In this document: piece by piece, positions 1 to 7,392 of the stretch
Layout: the number at the start of each line of letters is the position of its first letter
Position numbering within the stretch: position 1 is the stretch's first letter
Source: Actinomycetes bacterium
GTDB taxonomy: Bacteria; Actinomycetota; Actinomycetes; Streptosporangiales; Streptosporangiaceae
DNA: 18,338 nt
Reading direction: 5' to 3'
NCBI GenBank assembly: GCA_025964635.1
Contig: JAOPYP010000635.1
Span: 1-18,338 of the forward strand
Position numbers and translations under genes: made by a program
The notes under the pieces: generated by a model
What the model was told of the DNA's origin: nothing
Databases searched by the model: none
The model's input: only the letters and a program-made list of their open reading frames with translations

Positions 1-92
1 GCCCACCGGGCGGGCCGGGCCCACCGGGCCCCGACACTCCGCAGCCCCCCGCTTCCGGCCGGGGCCCGCGCCGCCGCCCTCGCGCGAACCCC

Positions 93-863
93 ATGCTCCG
101 CCCTCCGCGCCCCGGCGGGGTCCGCAACCCGGTCTGGCACGCGCTGGTGACCAGGGCTGAGCACGTCGAGCGCGAGGCCGAGGGCAGCGTGCACGACCTG
201 CCCGCCTGGCGGCGCAGGACCCGGGGGGAGCACCGCTGGCCGGTCACGATCAGCGTGATCGTCGCCATCGTCCTGCAGTTGCGGCTGCCCGGCCAGCTTT
301 CCATGCACCCGCTGCCGACCTGGCTGCTGCCCGCCCTCGAGGGTGGCGTGCTGGTCGCCCTGGCCATCGCCAACCCGGTGCGCATCGAGCGGCGGGGCGT
401 GTTCGTGCGCTGGGTCAGCATCGTGCTGATCCTGCTGATCTCCGGGGCCAACGCAGCCTCAGCCGTGCTGCTCATCCGGGAGATCATTACGGGGAACGCG
501 GGCGGCACCGCAGGTCCGCTGCTCGCTTCGGGTGCGGCCATCTGGGCCACCAACGTGATCGCGTTCGCCCTCTGGTACTGGGAGTTCGACCGCGGCGGCC
601 CGGTGCACCGGGCCCACGGCACCTTCCAGTACCTGGACTTCCTGTTTCCGCAGATGACCATCGAGCACATGACCCCGCCGGACTGGGAGCCGCGGTTCGT
701 GGACTACCTGTACCTGTCGTTCACCAACGCGACCGCGTTCAGCCCGACCGACGTGATGCCGCTGGCCCGCTGGGCCAAGCTGACCATGCTGGTCCAGTCG
801 GCGGTCTCCCTCTCGCTGGGCGTGCTGGTCATCGCCCGCGCGGTGAACATCCTGCCGCCCTGA
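93..863 (+). CDS. Integral membrane protein, DUF1345-like, start uncertain
   Basis: A 256-residue protein with an Arg/Glu-rich cytosolic N-terminus (residues 1-48) and hydrophobic segments near 50-67, 76-95, 103-130, 142-163 and 228-250, so about five membrane passes. Between the last two lies a conserved-looking stretch, YLSFTNATAFSPTD (residues 207-220), followed by a hydrophobic helix ending in ARAVNIL. That layout resembles the C-terminal part of DUF1345-type membrane proteins and loosely a two-helix ion-channel pore, but there is no TVGYG filter, so transport is not shown. No Shine-Dalgarno sequence precedes the ATG at 93, and the frame has no stop back to base 3, so the gene may start outside the window; GTG at 147 is another possible start. 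It lies upstream of the acyl-CoA dehydrogenase gene in the same direction, with a 189-bp gap holding its own promoter-like boxes, so co-transcription is not obvious. Confidence 0.75.
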   Translation: MLRPPRPGGVRNPVWHALVTRAEHVEREAEGSVHDLPAWRRRTRGEHRWPVTISVIVAIVLQLRLPGQLSMHPLPTWLLPALEGGVLVALAIANPVRIERRGVFVRWVSIVLILLISGANAASAVLLIREIITGNAGGTAGPLLASGAAIWATNVIAFALWYWEFDRGGPVHRAHGTFQYLDFLFPQMTIEHMTPPDWEPRFVDYLYLSFTNATAFSPTDVMPLARWAKLTMLVQSAVSLSLGVLVIARAVNILPP

Positions 864-930
864 CCCCCGACGGCCTGACCCCCGGCGGCCTCACCCCGCT
901 GGCCTGACCCCGGCGCTGGGCCTGACCCCC
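864..930. repeat. Degenerate GGCCTGACC short repeats
   Basis: Directly after the stop codon of the membrane protein gene, GGCCTGACC occurs at 872-880, 901-909 and 919-927, with a one-base variant (GGCCTCACC) at 888-896. The copies are followed by runs of C and spaced 13 to 18 bases apart. The same nonamer in reverse complement (GGTCAGGCC) occurs at 14851-14859, 16436-16444 and 16454-16462. Function unknown; replication slippage in GC-rich DNA is the simplest explanation. Confidence 0.6.
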
Positions 931-958
931 GCACTCATCTGCGCCCATGGCCATCCGG

Positions 959-997
959 GTTACTAACGGGTATTATGGTCCTTGTTACTCGCCGGTA
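959..997. promoter_or_regulatory. Tandem 14-bp operator-like boxes before the acyl-CoA dehydrogenase gene
   Basis: Two copies of GTTACTnnCnGGTA stand at 959-972 and 984-997, starting exactly 25 bp apart. Each is an imperfect dyad (TTACT...GGTA), the form of many TetR-family sites that control fatty-acid degradation genes. A TATTAT hexamer at 971-976, which could be a -10 element, overlaps the right end of the first box. The start codon used here is 56 bases after the second box. The regulator is not encoded in the window. Confidence 0.5.
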
Positions 998-1052
998 GCA
1001 GTCCTGGGTGCACCACACGTTGTCAGAACTGCTCTTCAGAATGGGGGCGGCC

Positions 1053-2891
1053 ATGGGTCACTACAAGAGCAACCTTCGCGACATCGAGTTCAACCTGTTC
1101 GAGGTGCTGCGCCGCCAGGACCTCCTCGGCCAGGAGCCCTACCCAGAGGTCGACGAGGAGACCGCCCGCGGCATCCTCGACGAGGTGAACCGGCTGGCCA
1201 CCGGCCCGATCGCCGAGTCCTTCGCGGACGCCGACCGGAACCCGCCGGTGTTCGACCCGGACACCGCGTCGGTGCGGATGCCGGAGGGCTTCAAGAAGTC
1301 CTTCGCCGCGTTCATGGACGCCGAGTGGTTCCGTCTCGACCTGCCCGCCGAGCTGGGCGGGATCGCCGCACCGCGCACCCTGGCCTGGTCGGTGGCCGAG
1401 CTCATCCTGGGCGCCAACCCGGCGGTCTGGATGTACTCCGGCGGCCCCGACTTCGCCCAGGTGCTGTGGGCCATCGGCACCCCGGATCAGCAGCGGTTCG
1501 CGCAGCAGGCCATCGACCGCAAGTGGGGCAGCACCATGGTGCTGACCGAGCCGGAAGCTGGTTCGGACGTGGGGGCCGGCCGGACCAGGGCGATCGAGCA
1601 GCCTGACGGCACCTGGCACATCGAGGGCGTCAAGCGGTTCATCACCAGCGCCGAGCACGACATGGCCGAGAACATCTTCCACCTGGTGCTGGCCCGCCCC
1701 GAAGGCGCCGGGCCCGGTACCAAGGGCCTGTCCATGTTCCTGGTCCCCAAGTACCTGGTCGGCCCGGACGGGGAACTGGGCGAGCGTAACGGCGCCCGGG
1801 TCACCGGGGTCGAGCACAAGATGGGCCTGAAGGCCTCCACCACCTGCGAGCTCACCTTCGGCGGTGACCGCCCGGCGGTCGGCAGCCTGATCGGCGGGGT
1901 GCACGACGGCATCCGGCAGATGTTCCTGATCATCGAGCACGCCCGGATGATGGTCGGCACCAAGGCCATCGCCACGCTGTCCACCGGCTACCTGAACGCG
2001 CTGGAGTACGCGAGGGAGCGGGTCCAGGGCGCGGACATGACCCAGATGGCCGACAAGACCGCGCCGCGGGTCACGATCATCCACCACCCCGACGTCCGCC
2101 GGATGCTGATGATGCAGAAGGCGTACGCCGAGGGCATGCGGGCGCTGGTGCTGTACACCGCGTCCTGGCAGGACGCGGTGCAGATCGCCAAGGCCGAGGG
2201 CCGGACCGAGCCGGGCACCACGGGTGACCTGGCGGCCCGCGTCAACGACCTGCTGCTGCCGGTGGTCAAGGGCGTCGGCTCGGAGCGGGCCTACGAGCTG
2301 CTCACGCTGTCCCTGCAGACCTACGGCGGCTCGGGGTTCATCCAGGACTTCCCGGTCGAGCAGTACATCCGGGACGCCAAGATCGACAGCCTGTACGAGG
2401 GCACCACTGCGATTCAGGGCATGGACCTGTTCTTCCGCAAGACCCTGCGCGACCAGGGCGTCGCCCTGGGCGCCGTGCTCAGCGAGATCAGGGAGTTCGC
2501 GGGCGGCGACGCCGGCAACGGGCGGCTCAAGACCGAGCGCGCCGCGCTGACCGCCGCGGTGGCTGACGTCGAGGCCATCGTCGGAGCCATGTCCGGGTAC
2601 GCGCTCTCCTCGCTGGAGCAGCCGGCCGAGGTCTACAAGGCCGGGCTGAACAGCACCCGGCTGCTGATGGCCCTGGGCGACCTGCTCATCGGCTGGCTCC
2701 TCGCCCGGCAGGCCGAGGTCGCGATCCGCGCCCTGGACGACGGGGCCGGCCGTGACGAGGCCTTCTACCAGGGCAAGCTGGCCACCGCGCGGTTCTTCGC
2801 CGAGACCGTGCTGCCCCGGCTGGCCGTGGAGCGGCAGATCGCCGAGACCACCACGCTCGACCTGATGGACCTGCCCGAAGAGGCCTTCTGA
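1053..2891 (+). CDS. Acyl-CoA dehydrogenase, large FadE type with extended C-terminus
   Basis: A 612-residue flavoenzyme that oxidises acyl-CoA thioesters to 2-enoyl-CoA, passing electrons from FAD to electron-transfer flavoprotein. The ACAD signature LTEPEAGSD lies near residues 164-172, and the late conserved segment with YEGTTAIQGMD, where the catalytic Glu of this subgroup is expected, lies near residues 448-458. About 140 further residues form the C-terminal extension of the ~600-residue actinobacterial FadE group (Acyl-CoA dehydrogenase C-terminal, PF12806-like). I chose the ATG at 1053 because MGHYKSNLRDIEFNLFEVL is the usual N-terminus of this group and a GGGGGCGG sequence lies just upstream; the frame is open further upstream with ATGs at 1008 and 1041. 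It converges with the Dabb gene. Medium- or long-chain acyl-CoAs are the usual substrates of this subtype; a branched acyl-CoA from the neighbouring oxo acid dehydrogenase is an inference only. Confidence 0.93.
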   Translation: MGHYKSNLRDIEFNLFEVLRRQDLLGQEPYPEVDEETARGILDEVNRLATGPIAESFADADRNPPVFDPDTASVRMPEGFKKSFAAFMDAEWFRLDLPAELGGIAAPRTLAWSVAELILGANPAVWMYSGGPDFAQVLWAIGTPDQQRFAQQAIDRKWGSTMVLTEPEAGSDVGAGRTRAIEQPDGTWHIEGVKRFITSAEHDMAENIFHLVLARPEGAGPGTKGLSMFLVPKYLVGPDGELGERNGARVTGVEHKMGLKASTTCELTFGGDRPAVGSLIGGVHDGIRQMFLIIEHARMMVGTKAIATLSTGYLNALEYARERVQGADMTQMADKTAPRVTIIHHPDVRRMLMMQKAYAEGMRALVLYTASWQDAVQIAKAEGRTEPGTTGDLAARVNDLLLPVVKGVGSERAYELLTLSLQTYGGSGFIQDFPVEQYIRDAKIDSLYEGTTAIQGMDLFFRKTLRDQGVALGAVLSEIREFAGGDAGNGRLKTERAALTAAVADVEAIVGAMSGYALSSLEQPAEVYKAGLNSTRLLMALGDLLIGWLLARQAEVAIRALDDGAGRDEAFYQGKLATARFFAETVLPRLAVERQIAETTTLDLMDLPEEAF

Positions 2892-2895
2892 CTCT

Positions 2896-2911
2896 GCTGG
2901 CCCGGGCCGGC
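2896..2911. terminator. Candidate bidirectional terminator hairpin
   Basis: A 16-bp near-perfect palindrome, GCTGGCCC followed by GGGCCGGC with one G-U pair, fills most of the 27-bp gap between the convergent acyl-CoA dehydrogenase and Dabb genes. There is no T-run, as is common in actinomycetes. The call rests on position and symmetry. Confidence 0.4.
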
Positions 2912-2918
2912 GCGGCCG

Positions 2919-3212
2919 TTACAGCTCGTACTGCACGGCCGCCCGGCTGGCCACGATCGGCTGCACGTACTTCTCGATGAGCTCCCGGTGGACCGGGTGG
3001 TCCCGGTAGACGAGGTAGTCGTCCACGCTGGCGAAGTCCGCGACGATCGCGAACTGGTAGTTGCCCGGGTTCAGCCCGGCGTCCGGGCCCACGTGGTAAT
3101 CCCTGATCTCCCCGATGGCGCCGGGCAGCGTGCGCAGCTGGCGGCCCAGTTCCTGCTGCTGCTCCTGCGTGGTCTGCGGTGTGAACATGAGCAGCGAAAC
3201 GTGCCGGAACAT
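2919..3212 (-). CDS. Dabb (stress-responsive A/B barrel) domain protein
   Basis: A 97-residue protein forming one ferredoxin-like Dabb domain. It opens with MFRHVSLLMF, like the MI+HVVLFKF start of the family, and contains the typical segments GEIRDYHVGPD and FAIVADFASVDDYLVYRDHPVHRELIEKYVQPIV with the conserved HP in the second half. Such proteins are usually dimeric; functions range from stress proteins to small cyclases, so no reaction can be assigned. An AAAGGA sequence six bases upstream supports the ATG at 3212. The gene lies 39 bp after the E2 gene on the same strand, so it is probably the last gene of the oxo acid dehydrogenase operon. Confidence 0.85.
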   Translation of the reverse strand: MFRHVSLLMFTPQTTQEQQQELGRQLRTLPGAIGEIRDYHVGPDAGLNPGNYQFAIVADFASVDDYLVYRDHPVHRELIEKYVQPIVASRAAVQYEL

Positions 3213-3251
3213 CGGTGATCCTTTCTGCTGATGAGGTCAGCGCTCTGCTCT

Positions 3252-4655
3252 TCAGCCCCAGGCCAGCATGACCGCCGGGTCGTGGAGCATGGCCCCGATG
3301 TCGCGGAGCACGGCCGAGCCCAGGTCGCCGTCCACGATGCGGTGGTCGAACGACAGCGACAGGGTCGTCACCTTGCGCACCGCCAGCTGGCCGTCCACCA
3401 CCCAGGGCGCGTCCTTGATCTGCCCGAAGGCCAGGATGGCCGCTTCTGGCGGGGTGATGATCGGGGTCCCCGCATCCACCCCGAACACGCCAACGTTGGT
3501 GATCGTGATCGTGCCGCCGGACAGGTCGGCCGGTGACGCGCGGCCGGCCCGCGCCGTGTCGGCCAGGTCCGCCAGCGCCCGGGCCAGCGCGGGCAGGCCC
3601 AGCGCGTCCGCGCCCTTGACGGTCGGCACGATCAGCCCGCGCTCGGTCGCGGCGGCGATGCCCAGGTTCACGTAGTGCTTGACCACGATCTCCTGCGCGT
3701 CCTCGTCCCAGGTGGAGTTGATCATCGGATGGCGCGCCACCGCGATCATCAGCGCCCGGGCCACCAGCAGCAACGGCGACACCCGGACCCCGGCGAAATC
3801 GGGCAGCTCGCGGAGCCGCCGCACCGCCTCGACCGTGGCCTGGACGTCGACCTGCAGGAACTCGGTGACGTGCGGGGCCCGCCGCGCGCTCTCGGCCACC
3901 GCGGCCGCAGTGTGCTTGCGGACGCCGCGGATGGGGATGCGCTCCTCGGTGAGACCGGACGGTGCCTGCGCGACCTGCGCGGCCGGCGTCTGGGCGGCGT
4001 GCTGCACGTCGTCCCGGGTGATGGAGCCGCCCGGCCCGGTGCCGGCCAGCCCGCCCAGGTCCACGCCCAGCTCCCGGGCGAGCTTGCGCACCGGCGGCTT
4101 CGCCAGCACGCTCGGGTGGCCGCCCGCCGAACCGTTGGCCCGGGGCGGCGCAACCCCAGGATCCGCAACGGAACTGATCCCGGCCGGTGCCTTGCGCGGC
4201 CGCCGGGTGGTCGCGCCGGCCTTGACCCCGTAGCCGACCAGGACCGCCTGCCGCTCCGCGGGCGGGGGCACCGGCGGCACCAGGTCCTCGGAGGAGGGAC
4301 GCGGGCCTTCAGCCGCGATGGCCGCGGGATCGGTGTGGTCCCGGCCGCCACCGCCGTGACCGGCCGCCGCCGGGCCACCCGGTTCCGGGGCGGCGCCGGG
4401 CACGTCCACGGCGATGATCGGCGTGCCCACGTCCACGGTCTGGCCCTCGGGCACCAGCAGCGCGGCCACCACGCCCGCGTACGGGCTGGGCAGCTCGACC
4501 ACGGCCTTGGCCGTCTCGATGTCCACGATGATCTGGTTGATGGTCACCGTGTCGCCCGGCTTCACCCGCCAGGTGACGATGTCCGCCTCGGTCAGGCCCT
4601 CGCCCACGTCGGGGAGCCGGAATTCGCGGCGCTGTGTGGTCACAGGCTCGGTCAT
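3252..4655 (-). CDS. bkdC: Dihydrolipoamide acyltransferase E2, branched-chain 2-oxo acid dehydrogenase complex
   Basis: A 467-residue E2 core enzyme that carries the acyl group on a swinging lipoyl arm and transfers it to CoA. Domains in order: one lipoyl domain at about residues 11-87 with the lipoylated Lys in DIETAKA (K50); a long Pro/Ala/Gly-rich linker; a peripheral subunit-binding domain at about 180-220 (RKLARELGVDLGGLAGTGPGG); and the catalytic acyltransferase domain with FDHRIVDG near the C-terminus, giving the active-site His and Asp. The ATG at 4655 is preferred because ACGGGG lies seven bases upstream; an in-frame TTG at 4661 is the alternative. The gene starts 13 bp after the E1 beta stop. 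A pyruvate-specific complex cannot be excluded, but separate E1 alpha/beta genes and a valine dehydrogenase nearby favour branched-chain substrates. No E3 gene is present here. Confidence 0.9.
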   Translation of the reverse strand: MTEPVTTQRREFRLPDVGEGLTEADIVTWRVKPGDTVTINQIIVDIETAKAVVELPSPYAGVVAALLVPEGQTVDVGTPIIAVDVPGAAPEPGGPAAAGHGGGGRDHTDPAAIAAEGPRPSSEDLVPPVPPPAERQAVLVGYGVKAGATTRRPRKAPAGISSVADPGVAPPRANGSAGGHPSVLAKPPVRKLARELGVDLGGLAGTGPGGSITRDDVQHAAQTPAAQVAQAPSGLTEERIPIRGVRKHTAAAVAESARRAPHVTEFLQVDVQATVEAVRRLRELPDFAGVRVSPLLLVARALMIAVARHPMINSTWDEDAQEIVVKHYVNLGIAAATERGLIVPTVKGADALGLPALARALADLADTARAGRASPADLSGGTITITNVGVFGVDAGTPIITPPEAAILAFGQIKDAPWVVDGQLAVRKVTTLSLSFDHRIVDGDLGSAVLRDIGAMLHDPAVMLAWG

Positions 4656-4668
4656 CAGCAAACCCCGT

Positions 4669-5652
4669 TCAGACGGCGAAGGTGCGGTCGACGGCGTCCA
4701 GCACCCGGTCCAGGTCGGGCAGGTAGTGATCCTCCAGCCGCGACGGCGGGTACGGGGTGGAGAAGCCGCCCACCCGCAGCACCGGCGATTCCAGCTGGTA
4801 GAAGCACTCCTCGGTGATCCGGGCCGCGATCTCCGCGCCCAGCCCGCCGGTGACCGCGGCCTCGTGGGCCACCACGCACCGGCCGGTGCGCCGCACCGAC
4901 CCGTTGATGGTCTCCATGTCCAGCGGGGACAGCGAGCGCAGGTCGATGACCTCCACCGAGCGTCCTTCGGCCCGGGCCGCGACGGCCGACTCCACGCAGG
5001 TCCGGACCATCGGCCCGTAACACAGCAGGGTCACGTCGGTGCCGTCCAGCACGATCCTGGCCCGGTCCAGCGGTAGCGCGGCGCCCAGGTTGGCGGCCGG
5101 GTCCACCTCGGCCTTGTCCCAGTAGCGGCGCTTCGGCTCGAAGAAGATGACCGGGTCGTCGCAGCGGATCGACTGCTGGATCATGGCGTAGGCGTCGGTG
5201 GAGTTGGCGCAGGCCACCACGCGCAGCCCCGCGGTGTGCGCGAACAGCGCCTCCGGGGACTCGCTGTGGTGCTCGACCGCGCCGATCCCGCCGCCGCACG
5301 GGATCCGGATCGTGACCGGCATGGTCACCTGGCCCAGCGAGCGCAGCCGCATCTTGGCCAGCTGGCTGACGATCTGGTCGAAGGCCGGGAACACGAACCC
5401 GTCGAACTGGATCTCGCAGACCGGCCGGTAGCCGCGCAGCGCCAGCCCGATCGCGGTCCCGATGATGCCCGACTCGGCCAGTGGGGTGTCGACCACCCGG
5501 TCCTCGCCGAAGTCCTTCTGCAGCCCGTCGGTGACCCGGAACACGCCACCCAGCTTGCCCACGTCCTCGCCCATCACGAGCACGCGCGGGTCGTCCTCGA
5601 GCGCCTTGCGCAGGCCCGCGTTGAGGGCCTTGGACAGCGTCAGGACCGTCAT
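4669..5652 (-). CDS. bkdB: 2-oxo acid dehydrogenase E1 component, beta subunit
   Basis: A 327-residue transketolase-like beta subunit that, with E1 alpha, binds thiamine diphosphate and decarboxylates branched-chain 2-oxo acids. It has the usual family length and sequence: VLVMGEDVGKLGGVFRVT at about residues 24-41, then DTPLAESGIIGTAIGLALRG, EIQFDGFVFPAFDQIVSQLAK, and the C-terminal domain with IDLRSLSPLDMETI. The ATG overlaps the E1 alpha stop codon by four bases (ATGA, 5649-5652), and the Shine-Dalgarno GAGGAGG lies inside the end of the upstream gene, so translation of the two subunits is probably coupled, which suits an alpha2beta2 enzyme. Whether the substrate is branched-chain 2-oxo acid or pyruvate is inferred from context. 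Confidence 0.93.
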   Translation of the reverse strand: MTVLTLSKALNAGLRKALEDDPRVLVMGEDVGKLGGVFRVTDGLQKDFGEDRVVDTPLAESGIIGTAIGLALRGYRPVCEIQFDGFVFPAFDQIVSQLAKMRLRSLGQVTMPVTIRIPCGGGIGAVEHHSESPEALFAHTAGLRVVACANSTDAYAMIQQSIRCDDPVIFFEPKRRYWDKAEVDPAANLGAALPLDRARIVLDGTDVTLLCYGPMVRTCVESAVAARAEGRSVEVIDLRSLSPLDMETINGSVRRTGRCVVAHEAAVTGGLGAEIAARITEECFYQLESPVLRVGGFSTPYPPSRLEDHYLPDLDRVLDAVDRTFAV

Positions 5653-6803
5653 CGCGCCTCCTCCCCGGTGAACGAGTCAAGGTAGGCCGCGTACTGCTCG
5701 CGCTCCGCGTCCAGCAGCGCGTTCGGCCCGGCGTAGACGTTCTCGAAGATGGCCAGCGGCTGCGGGTCCGGCATCTCCAGGCAGGCCTGGCGGACCCGGC
5801 CGCCCAGGTCGTCCGCCTCGGCGTCCACGCCCTCCAGGAACGCGGCATCGGCGGCGCCGGTGCGCACCAGGTACGCCTTGACCCGCTCGATCGGGTCCTT
5901 CAGCTTCCACGCCTGCAGCTCGCTGGCCAGCCGGTAGCGGGTCGGGTCGTCGGTGGTGGTGTGGGCGCCCATCCGGTAGGTGAACGCCTCGATGAGCGTG
6001 GGGCCCTGGCCCTCCCGGGCCGCCTGCATGGCCTTCCTGGTCACCGCCAGGCAGGCGAGCACGTCGTTGCCGTCCACCCGCAGGCCGGGGAACCCGAACC
6101 CGCTGGCCCGCTTGTAGAGCGGGATGCGGCTCTGCCGCTCCAGCGGCTCGGAGATGGCCCACTGGTTGTTCTGGCAGAAGAACACGATCGGCGCGTTGAA
6201 CACCGACGCCCAGATGAACGCCTCGTTGACGTCGCCCTGGCTGGTGGCCCCGTCGCCGAAGTAGACGATGGCCGCCTCGCCGTCCTCGCCGACGGCGCCG
6301 TCCCGCTGGATGCCCATCGCGTAGCCGGTGGCATGCAGCGTCTGGCTGCCGATCACGATCGTGTACAGGTGGAACTTGTGCGCGGCCGGGTCCCAGCCGC
6401 CGTGGCTGACCCCGCGGAACAGCTCCAGCAGCCGCGTCGGATCCAGCCCGCGGCACCAGGCCACGCCGTGCTCGCGGTAGGTGGGGAAGGCCATGTCCCG
6501 CGGCCCCAGCGCGCGGCCCGAGCCGACCTGCGCCGCTTCCTGCCCGAGCAGCGAGGCCCAGATCCCGAGTTCCCCCTGGCGCTGCAGGGCGATGGCCTCG
6601 GTGTCGATCCGGCGGACCAGGACCAGGTCCCGGTAGAGGTCCTTGATCTCGTCGTCGGTGAGCTCCAGCGGGTAGTCCGGATGCTCGACCCGCTCACCCT
6701 CGGGGGTGAGCAGCTGGATGGTTTCGGTGCGCGGCCCCGGCGGCCGGTCCAGGCCTGCCGGGGTTCCCGGTGCGGTGACCGCACCGTCGGCGTCGACGGT
6801 CAC
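5649..6803 (-). CDS. bkdA: 2-oxo acid dehydrogenase E1 component, alpha subunit
   Basis: A 384-residue thiamine-diphosphate-binding alpha subunit, first gene of the minus-strand operon. The thiamine diphosphate motif is clear: GDGATSQGD starts at residue 183 and ends at NN (residues 212-213, in FFCQNNQWAISEP). FPTYREHGVAW and the later HTTTDDPTRYR loop are typical of the family. The N-terminal 45 residues are variable and Pro-rich. I chose GTG at 6803 because AGGGAG lies six bases before it. The frame stays open to 6956 and includes an ATG at 6842 without a ribosome-binding site. The gene is divergent from purS, with about 170 bp between the starts. Its leader carries a perfect 16-bp direct repeat (6817-6857). 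BkdA by context; a PdhA-like assignment is the alternative. Confidence 0.92.
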   Translation of the reverse strand: MTVDADGAVTAPGTPAGLDRPPGPRTETIQLLTPEGERVEHPDYPLELTDDEIKDLYRDLVLVRRIDTEAIALQRQGELGIWASLLGQEAAQVGSGRALGPRDMAFPTYREHGVAWCRGLDPTRLLELFRGVSHGGWDPAAHKFHLYTIVIGSQTLHATGYAMGIQRDGAVGEDGEAAIVYFGDGATSQGDVNEAFIWASVFNAPIVFFCQNNQWAISEPLERQSRIPLYKRASGFGFPGLRVDGNDVLACLAVTRKAMQAAREGQGPTLIEAFTYRMGAHTTTDDPTRYRLASELQAWKLKDPIERVKAYLVRTGAADAAFLEGVDAEADDLGGRVRQACLEMPDPQPLAIFENVYAGPNALLDAEREQYAAYLDSFTGEEAR

Positions 6804-6816
6804 GTGCAACTCCCTC

Positions 6817-6857
6817 TGGTGGTGGGGTTCACGAGCTCCCATGGTGGTGGGGTTCAC
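6817..6857. repeat. Perfect 16-bp direct repeat in the E1 alpha leader
   Basis: TGGTGGTGGGGTTCAC occurs at 6817-6832 and again without mismatch at 6842-6857, starting 25 bp apart. On the transcribed strand it reads GTGAACCCCACCACCA and lies 14 to 54 bases upstream of the E1 alpha GTG. It sits in the shared purS/E1 alpha control region, so a paired regulator site is possible; a local duplication is the alternative. Confidence 0.6.
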
Positions 6858-6976
6858 TAGGTCATCGTGGCAGACGGGACCGCGCCCGTGGAAACCCTGG
6901 TATTGGTTGGGCCAGCCCTGGCGCAGCCCCCAGGTCAGCCAGCACAGACCACCCAAACACAGAGAGGCAGGGACAC

Positions 6977-7219
6977 GTGGCCCGAATCGTCGTCGACGTG
7001 ATGCTCCGCAAGGAGATCCACGATCCGCAGGGGGAGGCGATCGCCAGCGCGGCGCACCGGCTCGGCTTCGGCCAGGTGCTCGGGGTCCGGCAGGGCAAGC
7101 GGTTCGAGGTGGAACTGAGCGGGCCCGCGGACGAGGCCGCCCTGGCCCGGGTGGCCGAGCTGGCCGGGGAATTGCTGGCCAACCAGGTGATCGAGGAGTT
7201 CACGCTGCACGAGAGCTGA
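6977..7219 (+). CDS. purS: Phosphoribosylformylglycinamidine synthase subunit PurS
   Basis: An 80-residue small subunit of FGAM synthetase, which bridges PurQ and PurL so that ammonia made by PurQ reaches the PurL active site. It fits the family in length and sequence: ARIVVDVMLRKEIHDPQGEAI at the N-terminus, then GFGQVLGVRQGKRFEVEL in the middle and LLANQVIEEF near the end. The GTG start at 6977 follows a purine-rich AGAGAGGCAGGGA. It is the first purine gene of the plus-strand cluster and is divergent from E1 alpha. An unrelated ATPase gene separates it from purQ, so the three subunits are not in one tightly packed unit here. Confidence 0.95.
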   Translation: MARIVVDVMLRKEIHDPQGEAIASAAHRLGFGQVLGVRQGKRFEVELSGPADEAALARVAELAGELLANQVIEEFTLHES

Positions 7220-7264
7220 CCCAGGACCGCCTGACCGGCCGGCCGGGCGCTTGAGCACAACTAC

Positions 7265-7288
7265 ATAACCCTAAGAGTTCACGGTTAT
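7265..7288. promoter_or_regulatory. ATAACC-N12-GGTTAT dyad upstream of the ATPase gene
   Basis: In the 137-173 bp gap after purS, six-base arms ATAACC (7265-7270) and GGTTAT (7283-7288) are perfect inverted copies separated by 12 bases in a locally AT-richer stretch. The position suits an operator or promoter for the ATPase gene. No factor can be named. Confidence 0.35.
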
Positions 7289-7392
7289 CCGCGCCAGGGC
7301 CGGGAAAGGTCACAAGTGGCCAGCGCGAGCACACGGGATGAGGACCTGAGGGGCGGATGCGGGCTCACATGAGACGCGCCGAGGAGTCGATT

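Noticed and set aside
207..250. K+ channel pore in the left-edge membrane protein
   Set aside because: A loop followed by a helix is present, but the TVGYG-type selectivity filter is missing.
1023..2087. A 354-codon minus-strand frame opposite the acyl-CoA dehydrogenase
   Set aside because: No motif, and the plus-strand gene is unambiguous.
3675..4817. A 380-codon plus-strand frame opposite the E2 gene
   Set aside because: Overlaps E2, whose lipoyl and catalytic motifs are clear; the composition is His/Arg/Gly-rich, typical of an antisense frame.
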